64,000 bases of DNA from Nocardiopsis gilva YIM 90087 (GCF_002263495.1 NZ_CP022753.1:4340001-4404000), one strand, 5' to 3'. Numbered from the stretch's first letter, positions 17,828 to 26,077 are shown. The notes: generated by a model from the letters alone, not told the origin. Numbers and translations: made by a program.

Positions 17828-18787
17828 TCACTTCCGGCGCAGCTCGGCGACTAGGTTGCGCCAGCCGTCGGTGGTCCGGAGGGTCTTGACGTCAACGGAC
17901 CGCAGGGACTGCCAGTTCATGTTGCGCAGGGAGTCCCAGCTGAACGCCGTGTCGTTCTCGGCGTCCTCGCCGTCCTTGGCGGAGGCGTGCTGGCCGAGGG
18001 GGCGGTTGCGCTTGGCGAGGAAGGCCACGGCCAGGGCGGGGAGCAGCGCCAGCGTGAGGACGCCGGCGGCCATCGGCAGGTCATTGCCGGCCAGGGTGGC
18101 CCCGGACAGGTCGTTGGCGGCGGTCCCGGTCTCGAAGGCGGTGTGCGCCTGCTCGTCGCTCTTGGACTGCTGGTCGACCTTCTCGGCCTTGCGCTGCGCG
18201 AGCTCGGCCTGCTCCTTGGCTTCGGCCTTCTTCTTGGCGGCCTCAGCCTTCTTCTTTTCGGCCTCGCGCTTCTTCTTCGCTTCGGCCTTCTTCTTTTTCT
18301 CGGCCTCGCGCTTCTTCTTCTCCGCCTCGTCGTCCTTCTTCGCGGACGCGGGGATCGGAGAGACGGCGTTGTCGCAGGTCTCCGAGCCGCTCATGGGCTG
18401 GGGCGCACCTGGGGTGCCGTGGCCGTCGCCCCAGGAGGTGATGTAGTACTCGACGTCGATGTGGCCGTTGCCACCGGAGACGGTCAGGCTGTTGGTGTTC
18501 CAGGACTGGCCGGTCAGTTCGGCGAAGGTCTTGCCGTCGAGGTCGAGGAGGACGTTGCAGCCCTCGGCGGGAGCGCCGGGACCGCGGTCGCCGACGAAGA
18601 ACTCGGCCTTCTTGCCGTTGTAGACGACGTAGCCCTCGGTGCCGAGCGGCCAGCTGGGGCTGGCGGCCAGGCCCTTCTGCATCGGCTCGCCCGATGCGGG
18701 GGCGCCCGTGTCGCCGTTGATCCCGGAACCGTCGTCCCAGAAGTAGGACGCTTTGACCTTGCCGTACTGCACAGGATTAGAACTCAT
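17828..18787 (-). CDS. DPBB-like domain, KE-rich coiled coil and C-terminal membrane anchor; unknown function
   Basis: Protein of 319 residues with an odd layout. Residues 1-100 resemble a double-psi beta-barrel (RlpA/barwin type): KVKASYFWDDGSGINGDTG, LAASPSWPLGTEG, and FVGDRGPG followed by LDLDGKTFAELTG. Residues about 148-215 are a Lys/Glu/Ala-rich segment expected to form a charged coiled coil. One hydrophobic helix (MAAGVLTLALLPALAVAFLAKR) lies near 238-260, followed by an acidic/polar tail of about 55 residues. No signal peptide is visible at the N-terminus, although DPBB domains of this kind usually act outside the membrane. No neighbour suggests a pathway. Confidence 0.72.
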   Translation of the reverse strand: MSSNPVQYGKVKASYFWDDGSGINGDTGAPASGEPMQKGLAASPSWPLGTEGYVVYNGKKAEFFVGDRGPGAPAEGCNVLLDLDGKTFAELTGQSWNTNSLTVSGGNGHIDVEYYITSWGDGHGTPGAPQPMSGSETCDNAVSPIPASAKKDDEAEKKKREAEKKKKAEAKKKREAEKKKAEAAKKKAEAKEQAELAQRKAEKVDQQSKSDEQAHTAFETGTAANDLSGATLAGNDLPMAAGVLTLALLPALAVAFLAKRNRPLGQHASAKDGEDAENDTAFSWDSLRNMNWQSLRSVDVKTLRTTDGWRNLVAELRRK

Positions 18788-19237
18788 CGATAGATACCCA
18801 GGTCGGAGACAGGGCCGAGAGAGACCGGGGCACGACGAAGACAGATTCCGCCCACGGGTGTGGACACACAGGAATCAGCTGCGTGAGTGCTTGTGGTGGG
18901 GCCGCCTGACTGGATCGCCAGACGTGTGGGGCCGTGCTCGCGGATGGGGACCGCGAGTCGAGGGGCAGGCGCTCAGCAGCGCGGCCCGGCCCGTGGGAGA
19001 AAGGGGTCTCGTGTCACCCGGGGCGTCATGAGCCTCGGGGCTCGGCATCGGTGTGATCCCATCGGCGCACATCCGCACCGCACATCGGAATCACGAACCG
19101 ATCACGAGGACTCTAACCAACGAAAAGGTAAAATGCACGCGGTTCAAAGGTAAAACCGCAGATCAGGCGTGATCCACACGGGTCGGACAAAGGGTAAAAC
19201 GCCTGCGTTGGCGGGCGATCCGGCGCCGCGACACACC
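18788..19237. other. Gene-free stretch
   Basis: No supported gene. The part from about 19080 is less GC-rich, and AAAGGTAAAA occurs twice in short succession (around 19124 and 19148). It lies upstream of the DPBB-like gene and downstream of the kyn operon terminator. Confidence 0.4.
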
Positions 19238-19271
19238 AAAAAAGGGGCACTCATCACACCGACGAGTGCCC
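19238..19271 (-). terminator. Intrinsic terminator of the kyn operon
   Basis: Read on the minus strand: GGGCACTC, an 11-nt loop, GAGTGCCC, then CTTTTTT. A stem with a run of six T residues is a textbook Rho-independent terminator, about 60 bases after the kynU stop. It is the only T-tract terminator recognised in the window. Confidence 0.9.
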
Positions 19272-19331
19272 TTCGTCTCACAAGAATCACGTGGTGAACT
19301 CTTGACCTACTGGTAAGTAACTGTTCAAGAG

Positions 19332-20573
19332 TCATGTGACCTGCGCCCGTTCGGCGAACCGAGGGTCGCGCCACTCACCGGTCCGCACCACCTCCACCAG
19401 CGCCGTGGCGGCGTCGAAGACGTCCACGTAGCGCAGGTAGAGCGGGGTGAATCCGAAGCGCAGCACATCGGGCGCGCGGAAGTCGCCGATCACGCCACGG
19501 GCGATCAGCGCCTGCACGGTCGGGTACCCCGCCTCAGGGTCGGGGTGGGACAGCGCCACCTGGCTGCCGCGCCGCTCCGCGTCGCGCGGTGTCACCAGGC
19601 CCAGACCGGCCGGTGCGGTCAGGTCGATGAACATCTCCGTCATCGCCACGCTCTTCTCGCGGACCCGCCGCATGTCCACCCGGGCGAACAGGTCCAGGCT
19701 CGCCTCCAACGCGGCGTCGGCGACCAGGGGCTGGGATCCACTGAGGAAGCGGCTGGCGGTGTCGACCGGGACGTAGTCGCCGGTGAAGTCGAAGGGGCGG
19801 GCATGCCCGTGCCAGCCGCTGAGGGGCTGGCGGGCGGTGGCGTGGTGGCGTTCGGCCACATAGCTGAAGGCGGGGGCGCCCGGACCGGCGTTGAGGTACT
19901 TGTAGGTGCAGCCCACGGCGAAGTCCGCGCCCCACGCGGAGAGCTCGATGGGCACCGCGCCCACGCTGTGGCACAGGTCCCAGATCATCAGGGCACCGCT
20001 GTCGTGCACCATCCGCGTGATTCCGGCCATGTCGCGCAGCGCGCCCGTGCGGTAGTCGACGTGGCTGAGGAGGACCGCGGCGACGTCGCCCGCGGCCAGC
20101 GCCTCGGCCAGTTCCGGCCCGTCGGGGTCGACCCGGCGCTCGGTGGCCCCCATCAGTTCCACGGCGCCCTGGGTGATGTAGAGGTCGGTGGGGAAGTTGC
20201 CGGTCTCCCCCACCACCACGCGGCGGTCGGGCGCAAGCCGCAGCGCCGCGATCACCGCCTTGAAGAGGTTGGCGGAGGTGCCGTCGCCCACGACCACCTC
20301 GTGCGGCGCCGCCCCCACCAGCGGGGCGAGCTTGGCGCCCAGGGTGCGGGGCTTGTCCCACCACCCGGCGGTGTTCCAGCTCTTGACGAGGTCGCGGCCC
20401 CACTCGCGCTCGATGAGGTCGGCCACGCGTCCCGGCGCGGCCTTGGGCAGCGCGCCCAGGGAGTTCCCGTCGAGGTAGATGACGCCGTCGGGGAGGACGA
20501 ACTCGTCTCGGAAGGGGGCCAGGGGGTCGGCGGCGTCCAGCTTCGCGCAGTCCTCGCGCGTGATCTGCGTCAT
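19332..20573 (-). CDS. kynU: Kynureninase
   Basis: PLP enzyme of 413 residues that cleaves kynurenine to anthranilate and alanine. It shows GVIYLDGNSLGALPK at the N-terminus, GDGTSANLFK (PLP phosphate site), the metal-free Asp in MIWDLCHSVGAVP, and the Schiff-base Lys in GCTYKYLNAGPGAPAF (Lys about 225). The ATG at 20573 has GAGGA at 7 bases; the GTG two codons upstream would sit right on that site and is less likely. It follows kynA by 78 bases in the same direction and is closed by the terminator at 19238-19271. The pair converts tryptophan toward anthranilate; no kynurenine formamidase gene is seen here. Confidence 0.95.
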   Translation of the reverse strand: MTQITREDCAKLDAADPLAPFRDEFVLPDGVIYLDGNSLGALPKAAPGRVADLIEREWGRDLVKSWNTAGWWDKPRTLGAKLAPLVGAAPHEVVVGDGTSANLFKAVIAALRLAPDRRVVVGETGNFPTDLYITQGAVELMGATERRVDPDGPELAEALAAGDVAAVLLSHVDYRTGALRDMAGITRMVHDSGALMIWDLCHSVGAVPIELSAWGADFAVGCTYKYLNAGPGAPAFSYVAERHHATARQPLSGWHGHARPFDFTGDYVPVDTASRFLSGSQPLVADAALEASLDLFARVDMRRVREKSVAMTEMFIDLTAPAGLGLVTPRDAERRGSQVALSHPDPEAGYPTVQALIARGVIGDFRAPDVLRFGFTPLYLRYVDVFDAATALVEVVRTGEWRDPRFAERAQVT

Positions 20574-20651
20574 CGTCACTTCCTCGGGGTCTGGCCGGCC
20601 GTGCGCCCGCCGCTGTCGTGTTCGTCACTCACCTGGCCGCCGCGCTCCGAC

Positions 20652-21524
20652 TCACATGGCGGTGCGCAGCGACCACAGTTCGGGGAAGACGTCCTTGTTC
20701 GCGTGCTCGGCCAGCCACTCCAGGCCGCTGGATCCTCCCGTACCCGGTTTGGCGCCCATGGACCGCTTCACCGCCATCAGGTGGCGGTGCCGCCACCGGG
20801 TGACGCGCTCGGCCGTGTCGAGCAGGGCCTCGGCCAGGGCGAGCAGCTCGTTGTCGGGGCGGTCGTCGGCGTAGACCTCGGCCCAGGCGCGTTCCACGCC
20901 GGGGTGCGGCGTGTAGCGCTCGGACCAGTCGCGCTCCACCCGCTCAGCGGGGACCGGCAGGCCGCGCCGGTGCAGCAGCCGCAGGGCCGCGTCGTACAGG
21001 CTCGGCTCGGCCAGGGCGCGCTCCAGCTCGGCGCGCACGCCGGGCAGGGCGGCGTAGGGCTCGATCATCCGCTCGGACTTGTTGCCGAGCAGGAACTCCA
21101 GGTGGCGGTGGGCGAAGGAGTGGAAGCCGGAGGCCTCGCCGAGGGCGTCGCGGAACCGGTTGAACTCGGTGGGGGTGAGCGATGCCAGCAGCTCCCAGGA
21201 GTTGGCCAGCACGTCCTGGGCCTCGGCACCGCGCTTGAGCGCCGCGAGGGCCGCAGGGACATCGTCGGCGTCGAGCGCGTCGCGGGCCTGCTCCCAGCGC
21301 TGCCGGATCAGCGTGAACAGCAGCTCCATGACCTGGGTGGTGATGATGAACGAGACTTCGGCCGGTTCGTCGGTGCGGGGCCGCTGCAGGTCGTGCAGGG
21401 TGTCGACCCCGCCGTAGCGGACGTACTCGACTGCCTGGTCGACGGTGGTGGTGGGCCTGCCCCGGTTGCGGGCCGCACGGGCGGCGCGCTCCCGCTCGGC
21501 TGCCGGTGCCGCGGTGTCGACCAT
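20652..21524 (-). CDS. kynA: Tryptophan 2,3-dioxygenase
   Basis: Haem enzyme of 290 residues that opens the indole ring of tryptophan to N-formylkynurenine. Typical family sequence: EVSFIITTQVMELLFTLI, then ASGFHSFAHRHLEFLLGNK, and the haem-ligand region RWRHRHLMAVKRSMGAKPGTGGSSG near the C-terminus. The ATG at 21524 is preceded by GAGGTGGG; the open frame continues upstream without family resemblance. First gene of the kynA-kynU operon and divergent from an Lrp-type regulator. Confidence 0.95.
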   Translation of the reverse strand: MVDTAAPAAERERAARAARNRGRPTTTVDQAVEYVRYGGVDTLHDLQRPRTDEPAEVSFIITTQVMELLFTLIRQRWEQARDALDADDVPAALAALKRGAEAQDVLANSWELLASLTPTEFNRFRDALGEASGFHSFAHRHLEFLLGNKSERMIEPYAALPGVRAELERALAEPSLYDAALRLLHRRGLPVPAERVERDWSERYTPHPGVERAWAEVYADDRPDNELLALAEALLDTAERVTRWRHRHLMAVKRSMGAKPGTGGSSGLEWLAEHANKDVFPELWSLRTAM

Positions 21525-21755
21525 CGTTTCCCACCTCTTCTCGCGGCACGCCGTCCCGCGTCGCCGCGTCCGTGCGCCGGGGCGCGACCGACACGTCGCC
21601 AGACCGCGCCGCCCGGCGATCGATCTCCGTTGTGACCTAAACCTCAGGATGCTGCAGACAGGCGCGGAGAGAGAAGGGCCAGTACTTGCCATTTGGCAGG
21701 ATCGGCTTAACAATCGTTAGGGATTTTCCCGTCTGACTTGACGATCGGAACGGAT

Positions 21756-22193
21756 ATGGAGAGCGTCGACTGGCGGATCCTCGCCGAGCTCCAGGCCGAC
21801 GGGCGGCTGTCGTTCAACGAGCTGTCCCGACGGGTGAACCTGTCGGCTCCGGCCGTGGCCGAGCGCGTGCGCCGCCTCCAGGACTCCGGCGTGATCACCG
21901 GATACCACGCCCACGTCGATCCGGCGGCGGTCGGACTGCCCGTAACCGCGCTGGTGCGGATGGAGTGCTTCGGGCCGCTGTGCCTGCTGCGCGACGAGGC
22001 GGCGATGGCCCTTCCGGAGATCCTGCAGCTGCACCGCGTCACCGGCGACGCCTGCTGCGTCCTGTTCATCGGGGTGACCTCGATGGCCCACTTCGAGGAG
22101 GTCATCGACCGCCTCGCCGAGCACGGCCGCCCGTCGAGCACGATGGTGCTGTCCAGCCTGGTGCCGTGGCGGGCCGTCACCCGCCCGGATTGA
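21756..22193 (+). CDS. Lrp/AsnC family regulator, divergent from kyn operon (KynR-like)
   Basis: Protein of 145 residues with an N-terminal HTH (MESVDWRILAELQADGRLSFNELSRRVNLSAPAVAERVRRLQDSGVI) and an AsnC/RAM domain (GDACCVLFIGVTSMAHFEEVIDRLAEHG). I take the ATG at 21756 with GGAACGG upstream rather than the TTG at 21738. Its divergent position, 231 bp from kynA, is the arrangement known for KynR, which senses kynurenine and activates kyn genes. That role is inferred from position. Confidence 0.88.
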   Translation: MESVDWRILAELQADGRLSFNELSRRVNLSAPAVAERVRRLQDSGVITGYHAHVDPAAVGLPVTALVRMECFGPLCLLRDEAAMALPEILQLHRVTGDACCVLFIGVTSMAHFEEVIDRLAEHGRPSSTMVLSSLVPWRAVTRPD

Positions 22194-22240
22194 TCCTGCC
22201 CCGTCGGCACGGCCGACAGGGCAGGCGGGACGCCGCGCGG

Positions 22241-22846
22241 TCAGGCGTTGATCCGGCGCATCGAACCGACGCCGAGGGACAGCGCGAGCACGGCCACAGC
22301 GACGGCCACCGCGGAACCGATCGCGATGGACGGATCGGTGAAGTGCCCGGCGAACAGTGCGCGCTCGGCCTCGACGACGTGGGTGACCGGGTTGAACCGG
22401 GAGACGATGTACAGCCACGTCGGCCCCTGCTCCATGGGCAGCAGCAGGCCCGAGGTGAGGATCAGCGGCATGATGACGGTCTGCAGCAGCGCGGCGAACA
22501 TGTGCTCCACCTTGAGCACCATGGCGAGCAGGTAGGAGAAGGTGCCCAGCCCCACCCCCAGGACAGCCAAGAGCAGGAGACCGACCAGGACGCCGAGGGC
22601 CGATGCCCGAAATCCGAAGGCGGTGACACCCACGAGGAGGACGACCGCCTGGATGAGCAGCACGACGACGTCCCGCATCACCCGGCCGAGCAGCAGCGCG
22701 ACCCGGCTGGTGGGCGTGGCGAGCAGCCGTTCGTGCGAGCCGTTGCGCAGCTCGGGCAGGAGCCCGAACCCGGCGAACGCCGTGCCGAACAGGCCGAGCA
22801 TGGCCAGGATGCCGCGAAAGCCAAGTCCGGGGATATCGACATCCAA
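22241..22846 (-). pseudogene. ABC-2 type permease, N-terminally truncated
   Basis: The 201 readable codons match the latter part of drug/lipid ABC-2 permeases: GFGLLPELRNGSHERLLATPTSRVALLLGRVMRD, then four hydrophobic helices and RFNPVTHVVEAERALFAGHF. Family members are about 250-270 residues and begin with a cytoplasmic segment and a first helix, which are absent. An in-frame TAA lies about 78 bases upstream of the first codon used, and no good start exists. No ATPase partner is adjacent. Most likely a decayed remnant, though a short protein from the TTG at 22846 or a later ATG is possible. Confidence 0.65.
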
Positions 22847-22897
22847 GGCGGCGGCGCGCCTCCCCGCCGAGAGTGGCGGGAAGGCGCTGGGATCCGG

Positions 22898-23107
22898 TTA
22901 CTCGAAAGGCGACCGCCAAATGAGCGGTCCGGGGCCCTTCTCCAGACCGACGCAGACAAGCGTGAGGGTGCCGCAGGTAGCGCTATAGATGGTGCAGCCG
23001 CTCAACGTGTATCCACCGCGAATGATCGGCACGTGATGGGCAGCCGCCCATGCGCGCAGGTCGGCCATGTCGGCAACCTCGCGGATCTCGCAGTAGGTGG
23101 TCACCAC
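22898..23107 (-). CDS. Small hypothetical protein, third gene of micro-operon
   Basis: About 69 residues from tandem GTG codons at 23107 and 23104, preceded by GGGGGTGGG. The sequence begins VVTTYCEIREVADMADLRAWAAAHHVP and contains three Cys. I do not recognise a family. The second GTG overlaps the stop of the preceding gene (GTGA), so translation is probably coupled. Faces away from the XRE/TPR regulator. Confidence 0.6.
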   Translation of the reverse strand: MVTTYCEIREVADMADLRAWAAAHHVPIIRGGYTLSGCTIYSATCGTLTLVCVGLEKGPGPLIWRSPFE

Positions 23108-23325
23108 GATCCCACCCCCGCTGCCCGTTCGAGGAGGCGGGATGCTTCGTCCGTGGACAGCTTGCACTCTCGGATCAGGGCTCGGCGCGCTTCGCCATAG
23201 GGGGCGCCCAGGCGAACGATCCGGCCGCCGCGGCCGCGGACGGTGAACCGCTGAAGAAGCGGAAGTTCCGGGTCATAGCTGACGGTGATGTCGCCGAACC
23301 TGGTCGAACTGATCGCGGAGGTCAT
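23101..23325 (-). CDS. Small hypothetical protein, second gene of micro-operon
   Basis: 74 residues: MTSAISSTRFGDITVSYDPE at the start, then basic and helical sequence (YGEARRALIRECKLSTDEASRLLERAAG). The ATG at 23325 overlaps the stop of the 46-residue gene (ATGA) and has GGGGGCGAT upstream. No family recognised. The N-terminal half looks like beta strands and the C-terminal half like a helical hairpin. Confidence 0.65.
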   Translation of the reverse strand: MTSAISSTRFGDITVSYDPELPLLQRFTVRGRGGRIVRLGAPYGEARRALIRECKLSTDEASRLLERAAGVGSW

Positions 23326-23462
23326 CGGATCGCCCCCAGGGCCCTCAGCATGGCCAGTCCGGCGAACCGTCGGAAGTGGCGGGCTTCGCTGGCGCGGCGG
23401 TGTTCGAGCACCGTGATGTAGGGGCGGATCCGGCGGCTCCGCCGCGATGGCAGGATGGACAT
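23322..23462 (-). CDS. 46-residue basic peptide, first gene of micro-operon
   Basis: Starts at the ATG at 23462 and ends TGA at 23322, overlapping the next start by ATGA. The peptide is Arg-rich (MSILPSRRSRRIRPYITVLE, then an HRRASEARHFRRFAGLAMLR helix). The Shine-Dalgarno is weak, but a short inverted repeat sits directly before the start and the two downstream starts are tightly overlapped, which argues that it is translated. No family recognised. Confidence 0.5.
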   Translation of the reverse strand: MSILPSRRSRRIRPYITVLEHRRASEARHFRRFAGLAMLRALGAIR

Positions 23463-23465
23463 TGT

Positions 23466-23486
23466 CAACAGAGCTCCGTTCTGTTG
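23466..23486. promoter_or_regulatory. Inverted repeat upstream of micro-operon
   Basis: CAACAGA, 7-nt spacer, TCTGTTG, ending 4 bases from the ATG of the 46-residue gene. Candidate operator for the divergent XRE regulator. Confidence 0.5.
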
Positions 23487-23571
23487 GCCAAGCCCCGGGC
23501 CTGTGGCGCAGGCGCCGGGGTCTTCCTGTCCTCACTGTTCTTCGCGGAGCTGGATTTGGGATCTGCCTATC

Positions 23572-23592
23572 TGTAGGCCATTTTGTAGGCCA
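23572..23592 (+). promoter_or_regulatory. Direct repeat before XRE/TPR regulator
   Basis: TGTAGGCCA occurs twice at a 12-base interval (23572-23580 and 23584-23592), just upstream of the regulator's ATG at 23603. Plausible self-regulatory site. Confidence 0.5.
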
Positions 23593-23602
23593 CCATGAAG
23601 GC

Positions 23603-24796
23603 ATGGCCCCCGAGACCTTTCCCCAGATGCTCAAGCGCCACCGCACATCCCGCCGATGGTCGCAGCAGCGCTTCGCCGAGGCGCTGTGTGAGGCATCCGG
23701 CCGTTCCACCGTGACGCGGCAGGAGGTCTACCGCTGGGAGACCGGACGCCGCGTCCCGAAGTTCTGGCTTCCCCACATCGCGACCGTGCTCGGCGTGGCC
23801 AGAGAAGAGTTGGAGGACGCAATTGCGGCAGCGGCCGCGCCGTCGCCTCCGACCCTCGACGACATCCTTCCGGGGAAACCGCCGGTCGCCGACCTGTCAC
23901 CGGCCGGCCGCCGGATCGGGAAAACGGCGGTAAATCGCCTGAGCGCACGCGTGCACGCACTCAGGCTTGCCGACGACGTGCTGGCAGGACACGACTTGAT
24001 CGATCCCGCATTCCGCGAACTGGAAGCGGCCGTCGTTCTCTTGGCCGACAGCACGTACTCAGAGTCGGTCGGCAACGGTCTTCGGGTGGCCGTGGGCGAA
24101 CTGGCACAGATCGCCGGATGGATCGCGTCCGACGCTGGCCGACACAGCCAGGCCGAACGCACCTACCGTCTGGGGTTGTCGGCCGCGCGCGAGGCGGGAG
24201 ATGCCACCCTCGCCGGGCAGCTCGCAGGATCGCTCGCCTACCAGTGGTCGAACATCGGCCGGGAGTTCGACGGCGCCGCGTTGGCTGAAGCTGCCCTGGA
24301 AGAAGCGGGCCCCACCGCACCGCCGCGTGCCCGCGCCCTGTTCTGGGACCGGATTGCATGGGCCCACACCAAGACTGGCGACGCACGTTCGGCCATGCGC
24401 GCGCTGGGGGAAGCGTCCGACGCTCTCTCAGATCATGGCGAGGAAGACGACCCCGCGTGGCTCTATTGGGTGGACGCCGGTGAGCTCCAGGTCATGGAAG
24501 CCCGGGCCTACACGGAGCTTCGGCGCCCGTTGCGCGCGGTCCCCCTGCTCAACGACGTTCTGTCTCGCTACGACGCCACGCACACGCGGGAGATGGCGCT
24601 CTACCTGTCGTGGTTGGCGGTGGCATACGCGGATGCCAACGAGCCCGAACAGGCGGCCGACATCGCGCGCCAGGTGCTGGAGCTGTCGGCTGACCTGGGC
24701 AGCGACCGCACCGACGAGCGGACCAAGGTAGTGCGGGCGTCACTGGAGCCTTTCCGCGACATACCCGAAGTCCGGGAAGCCCTCGGTGCCGCATAG
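23603..24796 (+). CDS. XRE-family regulator with C-terminal TPR-like repeats
   Basis: Protein of 397 residues. The N-terminal HTH_3 domain (FPQMLKRHRTSRRWSQQRFAEALCEASG, then VTRQEVYRWETGRRVP) fills residues about 5-65. The rest is helical and repeat-like (ELAQIAGWIASDAGRHSQAERTYRLGLSAARE, later LYLSWLAVAYADANEPEQAADIARQVLEL), as in actinomycete regulators with tetratricopeptide sensors. The start at 23603 agrees with the HTH position. It diverges from three overlapping micro-genes, an arrangement like the better known XRE/DUF397 sets. The ligand or partner is unknown; a peptide from the micro-operon is a reasonable guess only. Confidence 0.85.
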   Translation: MAPETFPQMLKRHRTSRRWSQQRFAEALCEASGRSTVTRQEVYRWETGRRVPKFWLPHIATVLGVAREELEDAIAAAAAPSPPTLDDILPGKPPVADLSPAGRRIGKTAVNRLSARVHALRLADDVLAGHDLIDPAFRELEAAVVLLADSTYSESVGNGLRVAVGELAQIAGWIASDAGRHSQAERTYRLGLSAAREAGDATLAGQLAGSLAYQWSNIGREFDGAALAEAALEEAGPTAPPRARALFWDRIAWAHTKTGDARSAMRALGEASDALSDHGEEDDPAWLYWVDAGELQVMEARAYTELRRPLRAVPLLNDVLSRYDATHTREMALYLSWLAVAYADANEPEQAADIARQVLELSADLGSDRTDERTKVVRASLEPFRDIPEVREALGAA

Positions 24797-24894
24797 GGGT
24801 CCTACGGCGCCGCCATCGCATGGGACGAGGAGGCACCAAGGGCACCTTCCGCCGGGCGGACACGGCGCCGTGGGGCACGGCCTGCAGGGCAGGC

Positions 24895-24960
24895 GGTCTG
24901 CTGGGCGGCCTTGTCGGTGGGCGTCTTTCCGGTGTTCTTGGGTGAAAAGCGGCACCGAGG
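24895..24960 (-). repeat. Diverged repeat block, inverted copy
   Basis: Reads on the minus strand CCTCGGTGCCGCTTTTCACC...GAACACCGG...GCCCAGCAGACC. Shares its two ends with the copies at 25406 and 25839; the middle is divergent. Confidence 0.65.
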
Positions 24961-25245
24961 GCGGAGGGGGCTGGGGAGCACCGGTCCCCTGGCGGGTGCG
25001 GCGGGGCGGGGCCAGCAGCGGTGGCCCGCGCGCCGGTCACCTCCCCGGTCGAGCGGTGGGGGCGGCGGCGACGAGGGGTGGGGTCGGGCGCCCCTGATCG
25101 GTAGCCGGGCGAGCCATACGGGCGGGCCGAAAGTCGGATTGCGGGCCGCCGGACTCCGGGTATGCTCGGTTTGCCACAATCCCCGTGATGGCACGGCGAG
25201 GCGAGCGCTTTGCCCTGTTTGACCTGGTCGGCGCAGGATGGATTC

Positions 25246-25307
25246 GTTGATCTCGGGACAGTGCGCCAAATCCCAGCGGTTTTTTGGCGCACTGTCCCGA
25301 GATCAAC
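25246..25307. repeat. Perfect 25-bp inverted repeat, 12-nt loop
   Basis: Arm 1 at 25246-25270 begins GTTGATCTCGGGACAGTGCG; arm 2 at 25283-25307 is its exact complement. The loop side is A/T-rich (AAA...TTTTT). Far longer than a normal terminator stem and not next to a gene end. It could be an element terminus pair, a protein-binding cruciform, or a structured RNA. Confidence 0.75.
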
Positions 25308-25405
25308 ACAGGCGCGGACATAACGGGCCTAAAGCGAGCGTTTTCCCGCCCTGGGCCACCCACCCCACGCCGCTGGACGACCACGGCGCCCCACCCCCAC
25401 CGGCC

Positions 25406-25605
25406 GTCGGTGCCGCTTTTCACCTCAGGACACCGGAGGAGCGGACCGGGCCGACCCAGCAGACCCCGGGACCCGCCCGCGATGACCGCCGGAATTCTGT
25501 CGATTTCCGGCTGCTTCCGACGGAATCCCCGTGATCACCGGCGGAGGAGGCCCAGAGCAGGGCGATCCTCCCGCATCACGGAAGCTGTCTCACGCGAAGC
25601 GGAAC
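25406..25605 (+). repeat. Diverged repeat unit, copy A
   Basis: Begins GTCGGTGCCGCTTTTCACCT and runs through CGGAGGAGCGGACCGGGCC, CCCAGCAGACC, and ends near CACGCGAAGCGGAAC. The same ordered landmarks recur about 435 bases later (copy B), which shows an old tandem duplication. Confidence 0.65.
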
Positions 25606-25838
25606 CCCCGCGTTTCGGCCGTCCAGAGGGAACAGATCCGCCTGCCCGCGCCCCTGCGGCTGCCCGGCGCCCGGGCAGCGTGTCCCGCCCGGTCGGTGAC
25701 CGTGGTGCCCCACCCCTACTCCTCGTCGGTGCCGCCTTCCCCTCCCCGCCGGGAACCTTCACACCGCGCATGCCCCGACGACCGCCCGGCCCCGCTGAAC
25801 CCGCCGGGGGGACTGGCGCCCCCAACCCTCTTCGCCCT

Positions 25839-26049
25839 CAGTGCCGCTTTTCACCACAGAACATCGGAGGAGCGGACCGGGCCGACCCAGCAGACCCTGG
25901 CGTCCGACTCCGGACGTGACAGGGATGATCACGGGGATTCTCCCGGCAAAACGTACAGAACCGGGTCAGGTGCCGTGATTACCGCCAGGTCAGGCCCATG
26001 GCAGGGCACCTCTGCTGTATCGGGGGATGGTCTTCACACGAAGCGGAAC
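25839..26049 (+). repeat. Diverged repeat unit, copy B
   Basis: Has GTGCCGCTTTTCACC, CGGAGGAGCGGACCGGGCC, CCCAGCAGACC and finally CACACGAAGCGGAACC, in the order and spacing of copy A. Identity is very high in the first 60 bases and patchy after that. Confidence 0.65.
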
Positions 26050-26077
26050 CATGAGGCTGCGATCGACCACACGGCGT

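Larger units (their letters stand above)
24797..26077. other. 1.3-kb non-coding region with diverged repeats
   Basis: No frame here has protein-family character, although GC bias leaves long open frames on both strands. Instead the region holds at least three related blocks, a perfect 25-bp inverted repeat and three copies of AATCCCCGTGAT (25182-25193, 25524-25535, and inverted at 25928-25939). It looks like an accumulation of non-coding repeat units rather than a decayed gene. Confidence 0.65.

Noticed and set aside
19545-21635. Plus-strand frame of 696 codons
   Set aside because: Antisense to kynU and kynA; open only because of GC codon bias.
24797-26077. Protein-coding gene in the repeat region
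   Set aside because: Open frames exist on both strands, but translations are Pro/Arg/Gly-rich, differ between repeat copies and lack family motifs.
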